Assembly (NCBI RefSeq): GCF_021730615.1
Contig: NZ_JAJLMN010000001.1
Span: 3,483,501 to 3,547,500, forward strand
From: Lichenibacterium dinghuense
GTDB lineage: Bacteria > Pseudomonadota > Alphaproteobacteria > Rhizobiales > Beijerinckiaceae
Direction: 5' to 3'
DNA: 64,000 nt
Positions within the stretch are counted from its first letter, which is position 1, and the number at the start of each line of letters is the position of its first letter. Shown one piece after another: positions 62,898 to 64,000 of the stretch. A program made the translations under genes and the position numbers. Below the pieces are notes generated by a model. It saw only the letters and a list, made by a program, of their open reading frames with translations. It was not told where the DNA came from and searched no databases.

Positions 62898-63162
62898 AGG
62901 CTGTTATGAACCATGGAGGGTGGCTCGACTGGAGCCATTTTCGGATGATCGGCAGGAGACTTGCGATGAGCGTGGCTGAGCCACGGTCGAGCAAGTCGAC
63001 GAACCGAGCGCCGAAAAGGGCCCGGCCCCTCCGGGGTTGCGGCGCAGCGGCCGCCTGATGCGTCGAAGCTCTTGCCGGTACGGACGTACCGGCTGCAAGC
63101 TTCTCCTGCCATTCGGCTCGCCGCGCCGCAATGGAGCCGCCCTCCATGGTTCATAACAGCCT
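62898..63162. mobile_element. 265-bp MITE, IS5-like ends, CTAG target duplication
   Basis: Perfect 23-base terminal inverted repeats, beginning AGGCTGTTATGAACCATGG at 62898 and ending as the exact inverse at 63162, flanked by CTAG at 62894-62897 and 63163-63166. Inside is no transposase frame of useful length. The end sequence and the CTAG duplication resemble IS5-family elements, from which it was probably derived by internal deletion. The duplication contains the SDR stop codon. Confidence 0.8.
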
Positions 63163-63183
63163 CTAGGATCGCCAGGACCTCCC

Positions 63184-64000
63184 ATGGACTTCACCATCAC
63201 GCCCGAGCTCGACGCGCTGCGCCGGCGCGTCGGCGCCTTCGTCGAGCGCCGGCTCCTGCCGCTCGAAGCCGATCCGGCGAGCTTCGACGCGCACGAGAAC
63301 ATCGCGCTGCCGCTGCTCGACGCGTTGCGCGCCGAGGCCCGCGCCGAAGGGCTGTGGTGCCTGCAGCTCCGCCCCGAGACCGGCGGCCTCGGGGTGGGTC
63401 GCGTCGGCATGGCGGTCTGCTACGAGGCCATGAACCGCTCGATCTTCGGTCCCGCCGTGTTCAACTCGGCCGCGCCCGACGACGGCAACATGATGATGCT
63501 GGAGAAGATCGGCACGCCCTATCAAAAGGAGCGCTGGCTCGCGCCCATCGTGCGGGGCGAGGTGCGCTCGGCCTTCGCCATGACGGAGCCCCACCCCGGC
63601 GGCGGCTCCGACCCATCGATGATCCAGACCCGCGCGGAAAAGCAGCCCGACGGCTCCTACCGCATCACCGGCCGCAAATGGTACATCACCGGCGCCGGCG
63701 AGGCCTCGCATTTCACGCTGATGGCCAAGACCTCGGACGACCCGCGGCGCGGCCTCACGGCCTTCCAGTTCCACAAGGACCAGCCCGGCTGGGAGATCCT
63801 GCGTCGCATCCCCATCATGGGGCCGGAAGAGCACGGCGGCCACTGCGAGCTCAAGTTCGACGGCCTCGTGGTGCGCCCCGAGGACGTGCTGCTTGGCGAG
63901 GGCGACGGCCTCAAGGTCACGCAGATCCGGCTCGGGCCGGCGCGCCTCACCCACTGCATGCGGTGGCTCGGCCTCGCGAAGCGCTGCGTCGAGATCGCGG
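63184..64000 (+). CDS. Acyl-CoA dehydrogenase, partial
   Basis: It runs off the right edge, 272 residues visible. MDFTITPELDALRRRVGAFV opens an acyl-CoA dehydrogenase N-domain; AFAMTEPHPGGGSDPSMIQT and GRKWYITGAGEASHFTLMAK are the FAD/substrate motifs; GDGLKVTQIRLGPARLTHCM starts the C-domain. AGGACC lies upstream of ATG 63184. With the SDR before it, it may degrade acyl-CoAs. The MITE lies 21 bases upstream of its start, so it may alter its expression. Confidence 0.93.
   Translation, partial: MDFTITPELDALRRRVGAFVERRLLPLEADPASFDAHENIALPLLDALRAEARAEGLWCLQLRPETGGLGVGRVGMAVCYEAMNRSIFGPAVFNSAAPDDGNMMMLEKIGTPYQKERWLAPIVRGEVRSAFAMTEPHPGGGSDPSMIQTRAEKQPDGSYRITGRKWYITGAGEASHFTLMAKTSDDPRRGLTAFQFHKDQPGWEILRRIPIMGPEEHGGHCELKFDGLVVRPEDVLLGEGDGLKVTQIRLGPARLTHCMRWLGLAKRCVEIA

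Overview
The window reads as a piece of chromosome from a very GC-rich alphaproteobacterium of the order Hyphomicrobiales (Methylobacterium/Beijerinckiaceae-like; genus not fixed). The reasons are the base composition, a urea ABC transporter with the rhizobial urtABCDE layout, a quinone-responsive CyaC-type adenylate cyclase, a two-subunit methylmalonyl-CoA mutase with both propionyl-CoA carboxylase subunits, and palindromic intergenic repeats of the kind common in rhizobia.

Left part (1-16557): an integrated phage-like island of visibly lower GC, ending at the 3' end of a tRNA-Glu(CTC) gene (16558-16633, minus). A leftward unit (5848 to 1) holds many very small genes, several overlapping by 4 nt. 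They include three small Xre-like helix-turn-helix genes (one broken by an amber codon) and four copies of a short winged-helix gene (one truncated), plus a larger Xre repressor and a DUF4239-like membrane protein. A divergent promoter at about 5.85-5.96 kb carries four CCTGAGG-type half sites. The rightward unit (5962 to 15511) contains an excisionase-like protein, a DnaB helicase, a DUF1376 replication protein, a PD-(D/E)XK-fold-like protein and a terminase-small-subunit-like HTH protein. No integrase, large terminase, portal or capsid gene is visible, so this is either one end of a larger prophage, a decayed prophage, or a satellite-like element.

Right part (16634-64000): chromosomal backbone of extreme GC. 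In order: AsmA-family protein; diguanylate cyclase facing a CyaC-like redox-sensing adenylate cyclase; argG; a methyltransferase; a Lys/Ala/His-rich protein; a cytosine-deaminase-like amidohydrolase; typA; aldo/keto reductase; LysE-type exporter; an ArsR regulator divergent from an SDR with an operator-like palindrome between them; a PhyH dioxygenase; an NmrA-like protein; urtABCDE (leftward) with a palindromic mosaic element between urtD and urtE; a flavin amine oxidase; a two-gene papain-like protease unit; threonine dehydratase; a class III CoA transferase; a VapBC module; a secreted alpha/beta-hydrolase-domain protein; and a propionate/methylmalonyl-CoA block (mce, mcmA, mcmB, pccA, pccB) interrupted by a second toxin-antitoxin module and serA. 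The end carries an SDR and an acyl-CoA dehydrogenase (cut by the window edge) separated by a 265-bp MITE whose duplicated target overlaps the SDR stop codon.

Functionally, the pccA/pccB, mce and mcmA/mcmB products together convert propionyl-CoA to succinyl-CoA; urtA-E imports urea or short amides; the two cyclases link respiration or environment to cAMP and c-di-GMP. The most unusual parts are the small-regulator array of the island, the MITE at a stop codon, the isolated protease pair, and several perfect palindromes upstream of single operons.
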